Assembly (NCBI RefSeq): GCF_001428845.1
Contig: NZ_LMIU01000022.1
Span: 310,001 to 374,000, forward strand
From: Achromobacter sp. Root83
GTDB taxonomy: Bacteria; Pseudomonadota; Gammaproteobacteria; Burkholderiales; Burkholderiaceae_B
Direction of reading: 5' to 3'
Length of the DNA stretch: 64,000 bases
Shown here: positions 56,382 to 64,000 of the stretch, in pieces
Position numbering within the stretch: position 1 is the stretch's first letter
How the letters are laid out: every line of letters starts with the position of its first letter
Notes under the pieces: model-generated
Told to the model about the DNA's origin: nothing
Databases searched by the model: none
Seen by the model: only the letters and a program-made list of their open reading frames with translations
Translations under genes and position numbers: made by a program

Positions 56382-57572
56382 TCAACGCTCCACCAGCGCG
56401 ATGCGCTTGTTGTACCAGTTCATGAATATCGAGATCGACAGGCTGACCGTGAGGTACGCGCCCATGATGATGAGAATGCCCTCGATGGCCTGGCCTGTCT
56501 GGTTCAGCGTCGTGTTCACCACCGACACGATATCGGGGTAGCCGATGGCCACGGCCAGCGAGCTGTTCTTCGTCAGGTTCAGGTACTGGCTGGTCATCGG
56601 GGGGATGATCACGCGCAGCGCCTGCGGCAGGATGACCAGGCGCAGCACCTTGCCACGCGGCAGGCCCAGCGAACCGGCGGCTTCCCATTGGCCGTTGTTG
56701 ACGGCCTGGATGCCCGACCGCACCACTTCGGCGATGAACGCCGACGTATAGATCACCAGACCCGCCAGCAACGCGGCGAATTCCGGCGACAGGGTCAGGC
56801 CGCCCGAGAAGTTGAAGCCCTTGAGTTGCGGCATGTCCAGCGTCAGCGACGCGCCGCTGACCAGCCAGCCGACGATAGGCAAGCCGATGAGCAGGCCGAT
56901 GGCCGCGCGGCCCAGCGGGAAAACGCGGCCCGTGGCCTCCTGGCGCTTCCTGCCCCAATGGCCCAGCAGGATGATGGCCACGATGGCCAGCCCCAGTCCG
57001 GCAAGCATCCAGTCCAGCGAATTGCCTTCCAGCGACGGCACCTTCAGGCCCCGGTTGGAGATGAAGACGCCGGGCAGCGGATTGTGCGCCTGGCGCGGAC
57101 CCGGCATGTTTTCCGTGATCAGCGCGTACCAGAAGAACAACTGCAGCAAGAGCGGCACGTTGCGCATCACCTCGACATAGACCGACGTGATCTTCTTGAC
57201 CAGCCAGTTCTTGGACAGTCGGCCAATGCCGATCAGGGTGCCGAGGATGGTAGCCAGAATGATGCCGATGACGGCCACGCGCAGCGTGTTGAACAGGCCC
57301 ACCATGATGGCGCGGCCGTAAGTGTCGGAGGGGTTGTACGCGATGGCCGTTTCGCCGATCGCGAATCCGGCCTCTCGGTTCAGAAACCCGAAGCCCGTGG
57401 CGATATTGCGCACGGACAGGTTATGGAGCGTATTGGAAACCAGGAACCACACGGCCCAGGCTACCGCGGTCAGCGCAAGCACCTGGTAGACCACGGAGCG
57501 CACGCCGGGATCGTTCCAGTTCAGACGCCGGGGGGGTGCCGAAAGCGGGGCGTTTTTATTGGGAGTCGTCAT
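56382..57572 (-). CDS. aapQ: General L-amino acid ABC transporter permease AapQ
   Basis: A 396-residue permease. After TM1 (VLALTAVAWAVWFLVSNTLH) comes the AapQ-type sequence IATGFGFLNREAGFAIGET and NPSDTYGRAIMVGLFNTLRV, the start of the HisMQ domain. A long insert (about residues 165-240) with two extra helices is normal for AapQ. The EAA loop is AAGSLGLPRGKVLRLVILPQ, and the C-terminus ends with the amphipathic SISIFMNWYNKRIAL. The ATG at 57572 gives the known N-terminus; the open frame reaches 57626. It is separated from aapJ by a strong hairpin. Confidence 0.92.
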   Translation of the reverse strand: MTTPNKNAPLSAPPRRLNWNDPGVRSVVYQVLALTAVAWAVWFLVSNTLHNLSVRNIATGFGFLNREAGFAIGETAIAYNPSDTYGRAIMVGLFNTLRVAVIGIILATILGTLIGIGRLSKNWLVKKITSVYVEVMRNVPLLLQLFFWYALITENMPGPRQAHNPLPGVFISNRGLKVPSLEGNSLDWMLAGLGLAIVAIILLGHWGRKRQEATGRVFPLGRAAIGLLIGLPIVGWLVSGASLTLDMPQLKGFNFSGGLTLSPEFAALLAGLVIYTSAFIAEVVRSGIQAVNNGQWEAAGSLGLPRGKVLRLVILPQALRVIIPPMTSQYLNLTKNSSLAVAIGYPDIVSVVNTTLNQTGQAIEGILIIMGAYLTVSLSISIFMNWYNKRIALVER

Positions 57573-57657
57573 GATGAATCTACAGAAGTCGGACACCGGG
57601 CGGCAAGGCCGGAAAGACCAGGCCACCCACTCCTGCCGCCCGCTCGAAGGCGGGCTA

Positions 57658-57688
57658 GGTAAAACGGAGCGCGAGGCTCCGTTTTACC
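57658..57688 (-). terminator. Attenuating hairpin between aapJ and aapQ
   Basis: GGTAAAACGGAGC (57658-57670) is the exact complement of GCTCCGTTTTACC (57676-57688) around GCGAG, a 13-bp perfect stem. It lies 14 bases after the aapJ stop. Partial termination or 3'-end protection here would give more binding protein than membrane components, as is usual in ABC importer operons. Confidence 0.7.
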
Positions 57689-57701
57689 AGGCAGCCGTGT
57701 G

Positions 57702-58718
57702 TTAGCGCACCGGCCAGCCGTACATCAAGCCACCTTGCTTGTACGAAGCGTTCAAACCGCGTTCCAGCTTCATCGCGCTGTTCTTGCCCAGCGTGCTTTC
57801 GAAGCTTTCACCGTAATTGCCCACGTTCTTGATGATGTTGTAGGCCCACTTGTCGTCCACGCCCAGATTCTTGCCCATGCCCGGGGTCACGCCCAGGATG
57901 CGCTGGATGTTGGGGTTGGGGCTCTTGAGCATTTCGTCGACGTTGGCCTTGGTGATGCCGTATTCCTCGGCTTCGAGCATGGCGTTGAGCGACCAGCGCA
58001 CGACGTTGAACCATTGCTCGTCGCCCTGGCGGACCATGGGGCCCAGCGGCTCCTTGGAGAAGTCTTCCGGCAGGATGATGAACTTGTCCGGATTTTCCAG
58101 GGTCGTGCGGGTGGAAGCCAGTTGCGACTTGTCGGTCGTGAAGGCATCGCAGCGGCCGGCCGAGAAGGCACGGATGATTTCGTCGTACTTGTCGATCACG
58201 ACAGGCTTGAATTCGATCTTCTGGCCACGGAACCAATCGGCCAGGTTCAGCTCGGTGGTGGTGCCCGGCTGCACGCAGATCGTGGCGCCGCCCAGTTCCT
58301 TCGCGCTCTTGAGGTTCAGGTCCTTGGAGACCATCACGCCCTGGCTGTCGTAGTAGTTCACGCCCACGCCGATCAGGCCCAGGGTCGTGTCGCGCGTCAA
58401 CGTGACGGTGGTGTTGCGGGTCAGCACGTCGACTTCACCGGACTGCAGCGCGGTGAAACGTTGTTGCGTGTTCAGGGGCGTGAACTTCACCTTGGTGGCG
58501 TCGCCGAACATCGTCGAGGCGATGGCGCGGCACATGTCCACGTCGATGCCCTTGTATTCGCCCTTGCTGTCAGCGATGGAGAAGCCCGGAATGCCGGTGG
58601 AAACCCCGCACTGGACAAACCCTTTCTTCTTGACGTTATCGAAGGTCGCGCCCGCATTGGCAGCCGCGGATGCAGCGAACAGGGCAGCGCCAATGGCAGC
58701 AAGTTTCAGTACTTTCAT
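57702..58718 (-). CDS. aapJ: General L-amino acid ABC transporter substrate-binding protein
   Basis: A 338-residue periplasmic binding protein (SBP family 3). The signal peptide MKVLKLAAIGAALFAAS ends ANA/GATFDNVK. Mature motifs are GFVQCGVSTGIPGFSIADSK, GEYKGIDVDMCRAIASTMFG, VLTRNTTVTLTRDTTLG and NYGESFESTLGKNSAMKLER, the AapJ/BztA pattern. GGAG seven bases before the ATG at 58718 fixes the start. It is first in the aapJQMP operon; its promoter must lie in the 290-bp divergent gap to ftsE (58719-59008), which shows no other gene. Confidence 0.92.
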   Translation of the reverse strand: MKVLKLAAIGAALFAASAAANAGATFDNVKKKGFVQCGVSTGIPGFSIADSKGEYKGIDVDMCRAIASTMFGDATKVKFTPLNTQQRFTALQSGEVDVLTRNTTVTLTRDTTLGLIGVGVNYYDSQGVMVSKDLNLKSAKELGGATICVQPGTTTELNLADWFRGQKIEFKPVVIDKYDEIIRAFSAGRCDAFTTDKSQLASTRTTLENPDKFIILPEDFSKEPLGPMVRQGDEQWFNVVRWSLNAMLEAEEYGITKANVDEMLKSPNPNIQRILGVTPGMGKNLGVDDKWAYNIIKNVGNYGESFESTLGKNSAMKLERGLNASYKQGGLMYGWPVR

Positions 58719-59008
58719 CGTGATCTCCGTGTGGGATGAAGCGAATCCGCGCGCAGGCCGGGTTGGGCCCACGCATGGGGCGGATGGTAGCGTCCGCGCA
58801 GCAGGCGGCGCATCCGGGAATTCCCTTGAAATATAGGGACACTGGATGAAATGAAACGGCGTTTTCGGACAAAATCAGGGACACCCTTGCTCTGGCGCAA
58901 AAGCCTGCTGGGACCGTGACCCGGCTGCTGCCAGTTCGGCCTACGGCGAGAGATGTAGGCCACCTTACTGTCCCCGAGTTACTATGGCGGCTTCATCCGA
59001 CAGCCGCC

Positions 59009-59764
59009 ATGATCGAATTCCAGCACGTATTCAAATCATATGGTCGCGGCCGCAATATCCTGGCCGACATCAACTTCCGCGTGAGCGCGGGAGAATTCGT
59101 TTTTGTATCGGGGCCATCGGGCGCCGGGAAGTCCACGCTGCTCAAGCTGATCGGCGGGCTGGAGCCCGCCAGCCGCGGGTCCATCCAGGTCAACGGCCAG
59201 CGGCTCGACAAGCTGCCCGCGCGCGCCCGGCCCTACCTGCGCCGCGCGGTGGGCGTCATCCTTCAGGACACCCATCTGCTGTTCGACCGGAGCGCCTTCG
59301 AAAACGTGATGCTGCCGCTGGCCGTCCAGGGACACCCCTGGGATTCGGCCGCGTCGCGCGCGCGCGCCGCGCTGGACAAGGTGGGTCTGTCGGGCAAGGA
59401 AGACCTGAACCCGATCGAGCTCTCCGGCGGCGAACAGCAACGCCTGGCGATCGCCCGGGCCATCGTGAACCGTCCGGCCATCCTGATCGCGGACGAACCC
59501 ACGGCCAACCTCGACCACGACAACGCGCAGCGCATCATGAACGTGTTCCGTGACTTTAACCGCGTCGGCGTGACCACGCTGATCGCATCGCACGACCAGG
59601 ACCTGATGGCGCGCTACGCCAGCCGCACCCTGCGCATCGACCCGGGCAAGTTCGCCGATTCCCATGGCGCCGCGACGCCCCCCGAGGCCAGCGCGCCCCC
59701 GCCCAGCCCATCCCGTACGGGCCGCGCGGAACCGGGCTTCGGCCATCCGGGAGACTCCGCATGA
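59009..59764 (+). CDS. ftsE: Cell-division ABC ATPase FtsE
   Basis: A 251-residue ATPase that with FtsX activates septal peptidoglycan hydrolases at the divisome. It starts MIEFQHVFKSYG, and has Walker A GPSGAGKSTLLKLIGG, the Q-loop region VGVILQDTHLLFDRSAFENV typical of FtsE, the signature LSGGEQQRLAIARAI, Walker B ILIADEPTANLDH and IASHDQDLM. The last 30 residues (from about 222) are a Pro/Ala-rich tail not seen in the shorter FtsE of E. coli. The ATG at 59009 is the family start; the open frame upstream is not coding. Its TGA overlaps the ftsX ATG by 4 bases. Confidence 0.93.
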   Translation: MIEFQHVFKSYGRGRNILADINFRVSAGEFVFVSGPSGAGKSTLLKLIGGLEPASRGSIQVNGQRLDKLPARARPYLRRAVGVILQDTHLLFDRSAFENVMLPLAVQGHPWDSAASRARAALDKVGLSGKEDLNPIELSGGEQQRLAIARAIVNRPAILIADEPTANLDHDNAQRIMNVFRDFNRVGVTTLIASHDQDLMARYASRTLRIDPGKFADSHGAATPPEASAPPPSPSRTGRAEPGFGHPGDSA

Positions 59765-60669
59765 ACGCCTGGCTGCGGCAACACCGCTATGCGCTCCTGG
59801 TCACCCTGCGCCGCCTGATCAAGCAACCGTTCTCCTCGCTCGCCAACCTGCTGGTCATGGCCCTGGCCCTGGCGCTGCCGCTGTTGGGCAGCGCCATCCT
59901 GGTGTCGGTGCAGCCCGTGGCGCGCGAAATGTCCGTCACGCCCGAGGTCACCGTATTCATGCGGGTGGACGCCCCCGCCGGCGCCGCCGCCGACGTGGCC
60001 AAGCGCATCCAGGACGAGTACCGCCAGGACGTGCGCGCCGTCCGCGTCGTGGGCCGCGAAGCGGCCCTGGCGGATTTGCGCGCCAACCCGGCGTGGCAGC
60101 AGGCACTGGCGGTGCTGCCGGGCAACCCGCTGCCCGACGCCGTGGTGGCCACCCTGGCCGACGGCGACAACCTGGCCGGGCGCGCCGATAAGCTTGCCCA
60201 GTCCTGGAAACAATGGAATCACGTGGACCTGGTGCAGCTCGACAGCGCCTGGGTGCAGCGGCTGGAAGCCATTCTGCGCTTCGCCCGCATCGGACTGGGG
60301 TTCCTGGCCGCCTGCGTGGCGGTCGTGGTGCTGGCCACCGTCTTCAACACCGTGCGCATGCAGGCGCTCTCGCAACGCGAGGAAATCGGCGTGGCGCGCC
60401 TGGTCGGCGCCACCGAATCCTTCGTGCGCCGCCCCTTCCTGTACCTGGGCGCGCTATCCGGGGCCCTGGCCTCGCTGCTGGCCATCGGGGTCGCGGCGGT
60501 CGCGCTGTCTCCGCTGAACGACGCCCTGCTCGGCCTGGCCCGCAGCTACGGGGCGGAATTTGCCCTGCACCTGCCCGGGGCGTCCGTGCTGATCGGCGCG
60601 GTCGTGGCTTCCGCCGCGCTGGGCGCGCTGTCGGCCCGCTGGTCGGTTACGCGCAGCACCCGCTTCTGA
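59761..60669 (+). CDS. ftsX: Cell-division permease-like protein FtsX
   Basis: A 302-residue inner-membrane protein with four membrane helices: one after the N-terminal cytoplasmic stretch (SLANLLVMALALALPLLGSA), a periplasmic domain (about residues 45-165) with FMRVDAPAGAAADVAKRI and PGNPLPDAVVATLAD, and three more in the FtsX core, including VAVVVLATVFNTVRMQALSQ and the REEIGVARLVGATESFVRRP loop that contacts FtsE. The periplasmic domain is the coupling point for amidase activators such as EnvC. The ATGA overlap with ftsE implies coupled synthesis. Confidence 0.92.
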   Translation: MNAWLRQHRYALLVTLRRLIKQPFSSLANLLVMALALALPLLGSAILVSVQPVAREMSVTPEVTVFMRVDAPAGAAADVAKRIQDEYRQDVRAVRVVGREAALADLRANPAWQQALAVLPGNPLPDAVVATLADGDNLAGRADKLAQSWKQWNHVDLVQLDSAWVQRLEAILRFARIGLGFLAACVAVVVLATVFNTVRMQALSQREEIGVARLVGATESFVRRPFLYLGALSGALASLLAIGVAAVALSPLNDALLGLARSYGAEFALHLPGASVLIGAVVASAALGALSARWSVTRSTRF

Positions 60670-60678
60670 AGCGCCTGG

Positions 60679-60712
60679 GGCGCCCGGACTCACCGCTTCG
60701 AGTCAGGGCGCC
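60679..60712 (+). terminator. Hairpin downstream of ftsX
   Basis: GGCGCC (60679-60684) pairs with GGCGCC (60707-60712) and GACTC (60687-60691) with GAGTC (60700-60704), with a 2-base internal loop. No T-run follows, so it is a weak or factor-dependent terminator. The rest of the 60670-61012 gap (343 bp) has an AT-rich stretch at 60900-60985 that should include the cheD promoter, and no other feature I can support. Confidence 0.45.
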
Positions 60713-61012
60713 GGGCTAAAGCTCCGTATGACACCCCTTCCTCCCCGTGATCCGGGGAAAGACCCCCGATAGCCCTGTGTAGGATGCTTGCAAGCCATCC
60801 GGCGAGGGCGCGTGCCCGCTTCGGCGGCCGGTCCACGCTGACACGAAAATGTATCTGGATGGGCGCATCCTAGGCATTTACAGAGAATTTCTCGCACTCG
60901 CTGCCGGGATATGCAAGAATAAAGCGACATTTTTGTACATGTTTTGAAACAAATACCATTTTTCCCTGTATCTTAGTGCCTCAATCGCCGTTCTTGCCCA
61001 AAATTCAGTCCC

Positions 61013-61798
61013 ATGGTCGCTCGTCTTGAAGCCCGCGCAACGCGTCATTATTTCGATAGCGCGTTCCAATGTCAGGCAGTGAAAGTACTTCCCAACGAGT
61101 ACTACGTCACGAATGAAAACCTGATGATTTCGACCGTGCTGGGGTCGTGCGTCGCCGCGTGCATCCACGACCCCGTGACGGGCGTGGGCGGCATGAACCA
61201 TTTCATGCTCCCCGAGGGCGACATGCAGTCGCCCGCGTCCGCGACCATGCGTTACGGCGCCTTCGCCATGGAAGTGCTGATCAACGAGCTGCTCAAGGCG
61301 GGCGCCGTGCGCGACCGCCTGGAAGCCAAGGTGTTCGGTGGCGGCGCCGTGCTGGCGGCCATGCAGCAGATGAACATCGGCGAGCGCAACGGCGAGTTCG
61401 TGCTGAGCTACCTGAAAACGGAAGGCATCCCCGTCAAGGCGCAAGACCTGGGCGACGTGCATGCGCGCCGCATCAATTACTTTCCCCGCGACGGGCGCGT
61501 GATGGTGCGCAGGATGGCGCCGCATCACCAGCGCGCGGAAGAACTCATCGCCAAGCGCGAACAGGCCGCGGCGCAGAGCGTGGCGGCCAAGACGGCCTCG
61601 CCCCCGCGGATCGAACGGTTCACGCGGCCCGGCGTGGAGCGCTTCGACAGGCCGGGCGTCGAACGCCTGGACCGTCCGGGCGTGGAACGCCTGAACCGGC
61701 CCGGGGTGGAACGCTTCGACCGCCCGGCCCGGCCTGGCGTCGAGCGTTTCGACACGGCGCTGTCGCGCCGCCCCAAGCCCGAAACCGCGGGCAGTTGA
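61013..61798 (+). CDS. cheD: Chemoreceptor deamidase CheD with a repeat tail
   Basis: A 261-residue CheD. The catalytic domain (residues about 15-165) deamidates Gln residues of chemoreceptors. The active-site triad is T41 and C46 in [14 protein letters not shown] and H63 in [24 protein letters not shown] and [16 protein letters not shown] follow. The C-terminal 60 residues are unusual: after a Lys/Ala-rich helix come five copies of an octapeptide RPGVER(F/L)(D/N) at 61625-61753, then a basic tail. Typical CheD proteins of beta-proteobacteria are about 160-200 residues. No other chemotaxis gene is nearby. The ribosome site is weak. Confidence 0.9.
   Translation: MVARLEARATRHYFDSAFQCQAVKVLPNEYYVTNENLMISTVLGSCVAACIHDPVTGVGGMNHFMLPEGDMQSPASATMRYGAFAMEVLINELLKAGAVRDRLEAKVFGGGAVLAAMQQMNIGERNGEFVLSYLKTEGIPVKAQDLGDVHARRINYFPRDGRVMVRRMAPHHQRAEELIAKREQAAAQSVAAKTASPPRIERFTRPGVERFDRPGVERLDRPGVERLNRPGVERFDRPARPGVERFDTALSRRPKPETAGS
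61625..61753 (+). repeat. Five 24-bp tandem repeats in the cheD 3' end
   Basis: Units start at 61625, 61649, 61673, 61697 and 61730 (the last after a 9-base insert) and encode RPGVER followed by Phe/Leu and Asp/Asn. Synonymous differences between units show that the array is not brand new and that the peptide sequence is under some constraint. Confidence 0.85.
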
Positions 61799-61807
61799 CG
61801 CGCCGCG

Positions 61808-62764
61808 TCAGAATCCGAAACTGGCGCGGTAGTGGCTGGGCGACACCCCCAGCCTGCGGGTGAACACCTCGCGCAGATGGCGCGCATCTCGAAAGCCACA
61901 TTCATAAGCCACGGTCTTCAAGGGAGACCCGTCGCGTTCCAGCCGGGCGCGGGCGGCATCCACCCGCGCACTTTCCACGAACTCCGCCGGCGTAACGCCG
62001 GCATCGCGCCGGAACACCCTGGAAAAATTGCGGCGGCTCATCCGCGCCACGGCGGCGAGCTCGGCCAGCCCCAGGTCCCGGGACAAGTGCCCCAGCACGT
62101 ACTGCTGCACCTGCGCCACGGCCGAGGTTTCCTCGACGAATGGCGTCAGGAAGGGGCTGAACTGCGATTGCCCGCCCGCGCGTTGCGTGAAAACCACCAG
62201 ACGCTTGGCCACATTCAGCGCCACCTCCGGTCCGTGATCCTGCGCCAGCAGGTATAGCGACAGATCGATCCCCGCCGTCACGCCCGCCGACGTGTGCAGG
62301 CGGCCGTGCTGGACGTACAGCCTGTCCGCCTCGAGGCGCAGCGCCGGATAACGGGCCGCCAGCGCCTGAGCGTCGTTCCAGTGGGTGGTGACGATATCGT
62401 CTTGCAGCAGGCCGGCACGCGCCAGCGGGAAGATCCCGTTGCAGATCGATCCGTAGCGCGGCGCCCGGCCGCAAGCGGCTCGCAGCCAGGCCAGCGCCTC
62501 GTCGGATTCGCATTGCGCGGGCAAGGCGGGGCCGCCGGCCACCAACAGCAGGTCCGGGGTGTCGGCAACCTCGGAAAAGTGCCGCTGCGGCGTGATCATC
62601 ATGCCGTTGGAACAGGGCACCGCGCCCCGCGTCAGGCCGATGAGCTCCAGCCGGTAATGCTGGGCGGGCAGAAGAAAGCGGTTCGATTCGGCGAACACGT
62701 CCAGCGGTCCGCTGACGTCCAGGGCCTGCACCCCGGGGAACACGACGATGGCAACGGTTTTCAT
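61808..62764 (-). CDS. GlxA-type AraC-family regulator with DJ-1/PfpI domain
   Basis: A 318-residue regulator of the GlxA family. The N-terminal class I glutamine amidotransferase-like (DJ-1/PfpI) domain (residues about 1-190) begins TVAIVVFPGVQALDVSGPLD and has YGSICNGIFPLARAGLL with the nucleophile-elbow Cys position. The C-terminal AraC double helix-turn-helix reads DLGLAELAAVARMSRRNFSR and LKTVAYECGFRDARHLREVF. Such proteins control catabolism of nitrogenous compounds such as glycine betaine and carnitine, but the ligand here is unknown. The ATG at 62764 is the natural N-terminus, without a good ribosome site. It converges on cheD and is divergent from the M24 gene. Confidence 0.88.
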   Translation of the reverse strand: MKTVAIVVFPGVQALDVSGPLDVFAESNRFLLPAQHYRLELIGLTRGAVPCSNGMMITPQRHFSEVADTPDLLLVAGGPALPAQCESDEALAWLRAACGRAPRYGSICNGIFPLARAGLLQDDIVTTHWNDAQALAARYPALRLEADRLYVQHGRLHTSAGVTAGIDLSLYLLAQDHGPEVALNVAKRLVVFTQRAGGQSQFSPFLTPFVEETSAVAQVQQYVLGHLSRDLGLAELAAVARMSRRNFSRVFRRDAGVTPAEFVESARVDAARARLERDGSPLKTVAYECGFRDARHLREVFTRRLGVSPSHYRASFGF

Positions 62765-62809
62765 GGCAAGCGACGGGTGCCGTGGGCAAAGCGCTACCTT
62801 AGCCCACCG

Positions 62810-62827
62810 CCCGGGCCTCGGCCCGGG
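62810..62827. other. GC hairpin in the GlxA-type/M24 divergent region
   Basis: CCCGGGC (62810-62816) pairs with GCCCGGG (62821-62827) around CTCG. It lies 46 bases upstream of the GlxA-type start in the 248-bp divergent gap to the M24 gene. It could be an operator or a leader hairpin. Confidence 0.3.
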
Positions 62828-63012
62828 AGCACGCGGCGCTGGCCGCGAATCGCCCCATGCCGGCCCGAATCCGCCCCTGGCCGAAGGCGTGGCCGCCGGA
62901 CGCGCCAGCCTGGCGCGATTCCGCCCCTCGCGGCGCTCGTCCTGCGGGCGCGCCCCGCCCAGACTGCTGCTTTCAAGCCCGGCATGCCGCCGCGCCCTCA
63001 AGGAATCCCGCC

Positions 63013-63699
63013 ATGACGATGACCCCCTCCCCCGCCAGCGAACGAGTCGGCCCCGCTTTTTCCGTGGATGGCATGCTGCAGGCCCGCCACAAGACACGCC
63101 AGGCCATCGCGGATATCGCCGCCCGCATTCTGCCCGGCATGATCGAAGAAGACGCGGTCGCGCTCGCGAAGCAAACGCTGATCGACGCGGGCATGGCGCT
63201 CAGTTGGCACCCCACCCGCGTGCGCTTCGGCGCCAACACCTTGAAATCCATGCGCCAGCCCTCCGCCCCCGGCGTGGTGCTGGGCGAGGACGACATCTTC
63301 TTTCTGGACATCGCGCCCCGGCTCGACGCCTGGGAGGGAGATGGCGGAAAGTCCTACACGGTGGGCGGCAATGCCGATCACGCGCGCTGTGCGCGCGACG
63401 CCGAAGCCCTGTTCCACGACGTGCGCGGCACCTGGCTGCGCGACCGCCTGAGCGGCCAGGCGCTCTACGCCTACGCCGACCGCCAGGCGCGCGCCATGGG
63501 ATGGGAGCTGAACTTCGAGCTGCCCGGGCACCGCGTGTCGGATTTTCCGCACGCGGCGATCCATACGGGGTCGCTCGCCGACCTGGACATTCCGCCTTCG
63601 GAAATGCGCTGGATCCTTGAAATCCATCTGCGCGATCCGCGCGGGCGCTTCGGGGCGTTCTTCGAGGACATGCTGCTGAGCGACGCGCATTACGGCTAA
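63013..63699 (+). CDS. M24-fold metallopeptidase family protein
   Basis: A 228-residue protein with the pita-bread fold of methionine aminopeptidase/creatinase. Expected metal ligands are visible as FFLDIAPRLDAWEGD (D99 and D110), the His of ELPGHRVSDFPHAA, and the two Glu of WILEIHL and FFEDMLLS. Members of this short M24 group include putative aminopeptidases and non-peptidase enzymes; there is no N-terminal creatinase domain. AAGGAA precedes the ATG at 63013, while the longer frame upstream is Arg/Pro-rich and unlikely. It is divergent from the GlxA-type regulator, which may control it. Confidence 0.78.
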   Translation: MTMTPSPASERVGPAFSVDGMLQARHKTRQAIADIAARILPGMIEEDAVALAKQTLIDAGMALSWHPTRVRFGANTLKSMRQPSAPGVVLGEDDIFFLDIAPRLDAWEGDGGKSYTVGGNADHARCARDAEALFHDVRGTWLRDRLSGQALYAYADRQARAMGWELNFELPGHRVSDFPHAAIHTGSLADLDIPPSEMRWILEIHLRDPRGRFGAFFEDMLLSDAHYG

Positions 63700-63735
63700 G
63701 ACGTGGGACTGGCAGCGAGCCCCTACAATCGCCGG

Positions 63736-64000
63736 ATGTCCACCGTTCGCCTCTTCTTCGCGCTGTGGCCGTCTACCCGACTGGCGGCGTCGCTGGCCGG
63801 GTGGGCGGAACAGGCCCGCCCCCTGACCGGTGGACGGGCCATGCGCACCGAGACGCTGCACCTGACCCTGGCGTTCCTGGGGCCGGTCGACACCGCGCTG
63901 GCGGACGAGCTGGCCGCCGCCACGCCCGACCGCCGCCTGGCGCCCGGCGACGTAGCCATGGAGCGATACGGCGTATTCAGCCGCCAGCGCATCCTCTGGG
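63736..64000 (+). CDS. thpR: RNA 2',3'-cyclic phosphodiesterase ThpR (LigT), N-terminal part (cut by window edge)
   Basis: The first 88 codons of a 2H phosphoesterase. It begins STVRLFFALWPS, the usual LigT/ThpR N-terminus, and has the first of the two catalytic HxTx motifs as LHLTLAFLG (H42). The second HxTx motif lies beyond the window. Enzymes of this family hydrolyse 2',3'-cyclic phosphates and can join tRNA half-molecules through 2'-5' bonds in vitro. It starts 36 bases after the M24 gene's stop on the same strand. Confidence 0.88.
   Translation, partial: MSTVRLFFALWPSTRLAASLAGWAEQARPLTGGRAMRTETLHLTLAFLGPVDTALADELAAATPDRRLAPGDVAMERYGVFSRQRILW

Noticed and set aside
60900-61012. FliA (sigma-28) promoter in front of cheD
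   Set aside because: TAAAG-like and GCCG-like pieces exist but not at the required spacing and order, so no promoter is claimed.
61625-61753. CRISPR-like array in cheD
   Set aside because: The 24-bp units are contiguous, in frame and lack spacers; they encode a peptide repeat.

Overview
The window is high-GC DNA of Alcaligenaceae/Burkholderiales type. An Achromobacter or close Bordetella relative fits best: three stand-alone Bug-type (TctC-like) solute receptors, a MexEF-OprN-like efflux operon (called AxyEF-OprN in Achromobacter), an aapJQMP amino-acid operon, and many LysR and IclR regulators facing small catabolic operons. No rRNA, tRNA, CRISPR array, complete insertion sequence or prophage was seen; it reads as ordinary chromosome with accessory catabolic blocks. 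Region 1-6.6 kb: a cut-off DUF1254 lipoprotein, a Cys-pair protein, a lone integrase-type Arm-domain protein coupled to a ureidoglycolate-lyase-like gene, a cupin, an MFS carrier, a divergent histidine kinase/response regulator pair and an ECF sigma factor. Region 6.8-12.8 kb: two giant tandem paralogous WG-repeat secreted proteins, the second overlapping a convergent isocitrate-lyase/PEP-mutase family gene that has its own divergent LysR gene. Region 14.7-18.1 kb: a YqjH-like ferric reductase behind a His-rich YqjI-like PadR regulator, a broken EamA transporter and proC. Region 18.1-29.2 kb: FMN- and FAD-linked 2-hydroxyacid dehydrogenases, a PotABCD-like ABC importer with fused permeases, a DapA-family aldolase, an IclR regulator, a PhyH-type dioxygenase and an AI-2E family membrane protein. 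Region 29.4-36.9 kb: a LysR regulator divergent from the RND efflux operon. Region 37.3-46.7 kb: a gentisate operon (gentisate 1,2-dioxygenase, fumarylpyruvate hydrolase, maleylpyruvate isomerase, an AroQ-type chorismate mutase, Bug receptor, FAD oxidoreductase, 3-hydroxybenzoate 6-hydroxylase, ABC binding protein) with a divergent LysR gene. Region 46.7-54.3 kb: an IclR-controlled block with Bug receptors, a CaiB-type CoA transferase, two MaoC half-hydratases, a DUF35 protein and a thiolase-fold protein lacking thiolase cysteines. I read it as a hydratase/retro-aldolase module for an unsaturated acid. Region 54.5-58.7 kb: aapJQMP. Region 59-64 kb: ftsEX, cheD with an unusual repeat tail, a GlxA-type regulator, an M24-fold protein and a cut-off thpR. 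The most distinctive non-coding features are a 309-bp composite intergenic repeat present twice (36957-37265 and 47112-47420, plus a fragment near 26.1 kb) with 33-bp inverted arms, and two long hyphenated palindromes (19451-19491 and 49442-49483) placed as operators. I found no strongly supported wholly new system. The best candidates for a second look are the retro-aldolase-like module, the WG-repeat pair, the chorismate mutase inside the gentisate operon, and the composite repeat.
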